Shown here: positions 62,882 through 64,000 of the stretch, one piece after another
Numbering within the stretch: position 1 is the stretch's first letter
Layout of the letters: every line of letters begins with the position of its first letter
Assembly: GCA_028752905.1 (NCBI GenBank)
Contig: JAQNBH010000003.1
Location: 32,476,222-32,540,221 of the forward strand
DNA from: Cladorhizidae sp. MBARI D1340-BT2
Lineage: Eukaryota > Porifera > Demospongiae > Poecilosclerida > Cladorhizidae
DNA: 64,000 bases
Reading direction: 5' to 3'
Notes under the pieces: generated by a model
Database searches by the model: none
What the model saw: only the letters and a program-made list of their open reading frames with translations
Told to the model about the DNA's origin: nothing
Made by a program: the position numbers and the translations under genes

Positions 62882-63959
62882 CCTAACTCAGAGGCAACCA
62901 CATGTCTCCCGTACAGACCTACTCTCTCACTGGTGCCATGAGCTAACTCAGAGGCAACCACATGTCTCCCGTACAGACCTACTCTCTCACTGGTGCCATG
63001 AGCTAACTCAGAGGTAACCACATGTCTCCCGTACAGACCTACTCTCCCACTGTTGCCATGAGCTAACTCAGAGACAACCACATGTCTCCCTTACAGACCT
63101 ATTCTCTCACTGGTGCCATAAGCTAACTAAGAGGCAACCACATGTCTCCCGTACAGACCTATTCTCTCACTGGTGCCATGAGCTAACTCAGAGGAAACCA
63201 CATGTCTCCTGTACAGACCTACTCTCTCACTGGTGCCATGAGCTAACTCAGAGGCAACCACATGTCTCCCGTACAGAGCTACTCTTACACTGGTGCCATG
63301 AGCTAACTTAGAGGCAACCACATCTCTCCCATACAGACCTACTCTCTCACTGGTACCATGAGCTAACTCAGAAGCAACCACATGTCTCCCGTACGGACCT
63401 ACTCTCCCACTGGTGCCATGAGCTAACTCAGAGGCAACCACATGTCTCCCGTACAGACCTACAACTCTCTCACTGGTGCCATGAGCTAACTCAGAGGCAA
63501 CCACTTGCCTCCTGTACAGACCTACTCTCTCACTGGTGCCATGAGCTAACTCAGAGGCAACCACATATCTCCCGCACAGACCTACTCTTCCACTGGTGCC
63601 ATGAGCTAACTCAGAGGCAACCACATGTCTCCCGTACAGACCTACTCTCCCACTGGTGCCATGAGCTACTTAGAAACAACCACATGTCTCCCGTTCAGAC
63701 CTACTCTCTCACTGGTGCTATGAGCTAACTCAGAGGCAACCACATTTCTCCCGTACAGACCTACTCTCTCACTGGTGCCATGAGCTAACTCAGAGGCAAC
63801 CACATGTCTCCTGTACAGACCTACTCTCTCACTGGTGCCATGAGAAAATTCAGAGGCAACCACATCCCTCCTGTACAGACCTACTCTCTCACTGATACCA
63901 TGAGCTAACTCAGAGGCAACCACATGTCTCCCATACAGACCTACTCACTGGTGCCATGA
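62882..63959. repeat. Right-hand satellite block
   Basis: After the GTAAGGT monomer (62,823) there are only three monomers, then the series jumps to CCCTTACAG (63,062) and runs on through the 63-bp (63,422), 59-bp (63,665) and 56-bp (63,904) monomers. The CTCAGTGG monomer that normally follows the 59-bp one is absent. No flanking unique DNA is reached. Confidence 0.85.
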
Positions 63960-64000
63960 GCTAACTCAGAGGCAACTACGTGTCTCCCATACAGACCTAC
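63960..64000. repeat. Right-edge incomplete monomer
   Basis: The last 41 bases are the start of a monomer with the AACTACGTG change. They follow a 56-bp monomer (63,904-63,959), as in the 56/64 or 56/60 pairs seen elsewhere. The array continues to the right of the window. Confidence 0.9.

Larger units (their letters stand above)
1..64000. repeat. 60-bp tandem satellite array filling the window
   Basis: Every base belongs to a head-to-tail array of a 60-bp monomer, all in one orientation. The consensus has 21 C, 11 G, 15 A and 13 T (53% GC, strongly C-rich on the plus strand). Between 61 and 63,959 there are 1,066 complete monomers; 134 differ from 60 bp and their net length change of -61 bp accounts exactly for the observed phase. 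No inversion, transposon insertion or unique spacer interrupts it. Arrays like this are typical of centromeric, pericentromeric or subtelomeric heterochromatin in eukaryotes; which applies here is not visible. I do not recognise the satellite family or species. Both window edges lie inside the array, so its true length is larger. Confidence 0.98.

Noticed and set aside
1..64000. A giant repeat-protein gene, or a family of them, with 20-residue repeats
   Set aside because: Open frames exist on both strands, lack ATG in the consensus, are broken irregularly by 46-, 51/59-, 56-, 58-, 64- and 67-bp monomers, and no promoter, splice pattern or 3' end is visible. Frame is kept only because 60 is a multiple of 3.
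1..64000. CRISPR array
   Set aside because: There is no alternation of constant repeat and variable spacer; the whole 60-bp unit is conserved, and no cas genes are present.
1..64000. CENP-B box or telomeric repeat in the monomer
   Set aside because: No match to the CENP-B box core and no TTAGGG-, TTTAGGG- or TTAGG-type arrays were seen on either strand.
1..64000. Transposable element, LTR or insertion sequence
   Set aside because: Every base is accounted for by monomers; no terminal repeats, target-site duplications or coding domains interrupt the array.
1..64000. Bacterial or viral origin of the window
   Set aside because: No genes in 64 kb, a kilobase-scale layered satellite, and a CpG-decay pattern fit eukaryotic heterochromatin, not a bacterial or viral genome.
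1..64000. The array as a pure assembly artefact
   Set aside because: Copies carry many private substitutions and indels at consistent offsets, which a collapsed or looped assembly would not produce. Exact copy numbers of the large duplications still depend on long-read support.

Overview
The whole 64 kb window is one uninterrupted tandem satellite array. The unit is a 60-bp monomer that starts GCTAACTCAG, carries CACATGTCTCCCG near its middle and ends GGTGCCATGA. Following the monomer phase by hand, I count 1,066 complete monomers from 61 to 63,959, plus an incomplete one at each edge. Of these, 932 are exactly 60 bp and 134 are length variants (46, 51, 56, 58, 59, 63, 64, 66 or 67 bp). The lengths of all variants add up exactly to the observed coordinates, so no non-satellite DNA is hidden in the window. 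I see no gene, RNA gene, transposon, CRISPR array, telomeric repeat or unique sequence.

This is eukaryotic constitutive heterochromatin of the centromeric, pericentromeric or subtelomeric kind; which of these cannot be told from the sequence. The only CpG of the consensus monomer is repeatedly changed to TpG or CpA, which suggests a genome that methylates CpG (vertebrate or plant, for example). I cannot name the species. Because 60 is divisible by 3 and the consensus has one stop-free frame on each strand, the array yields hundreds of apparent 20-residue-repeat proteins. None is a credible gene: neither open frame has an ATG in the consensus, and both are broken again and again by 56-, 58-, 59- and 64-bp monomers.

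The organisation is layered. Variant monomers follow each other in a fixed order, giving a 12-monomer (720 bp) higher-order repeat and a longer ordered series. On top of this lie segmental duplications, recognised by shared private variants at constant offsets. From left to right: 721-3,904 (about 1.56-1.68 kb offset), 3,483-5,678 (1,188 bp), 5,978-8,865 (three related 1.1 kb units), 9,886-12,405 (1,379 bp), 17,103-18,659 (839 bp), 23,316-38,868 (three copies at 4,898 and 6,000 bp), 38,749-40,188 (720 bp), 40,433-43,861 (1,865/1,805 bp), 43,862-48,363 (2,883 bp), 49,134-53,714 (two abutting copies of 2,350 and 2,231 bp, with a partial third at 57,664-59,113), and 53,895-62,771 (5,219/5,159 bp). 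Chimeric monomers mark several crossover points.

Two sites in the monomer collect nearly all length changes: an imperfect hairpin spanning the monomer junction, and the point between CCTA and CTCTCTC where three different insertions have occurred.
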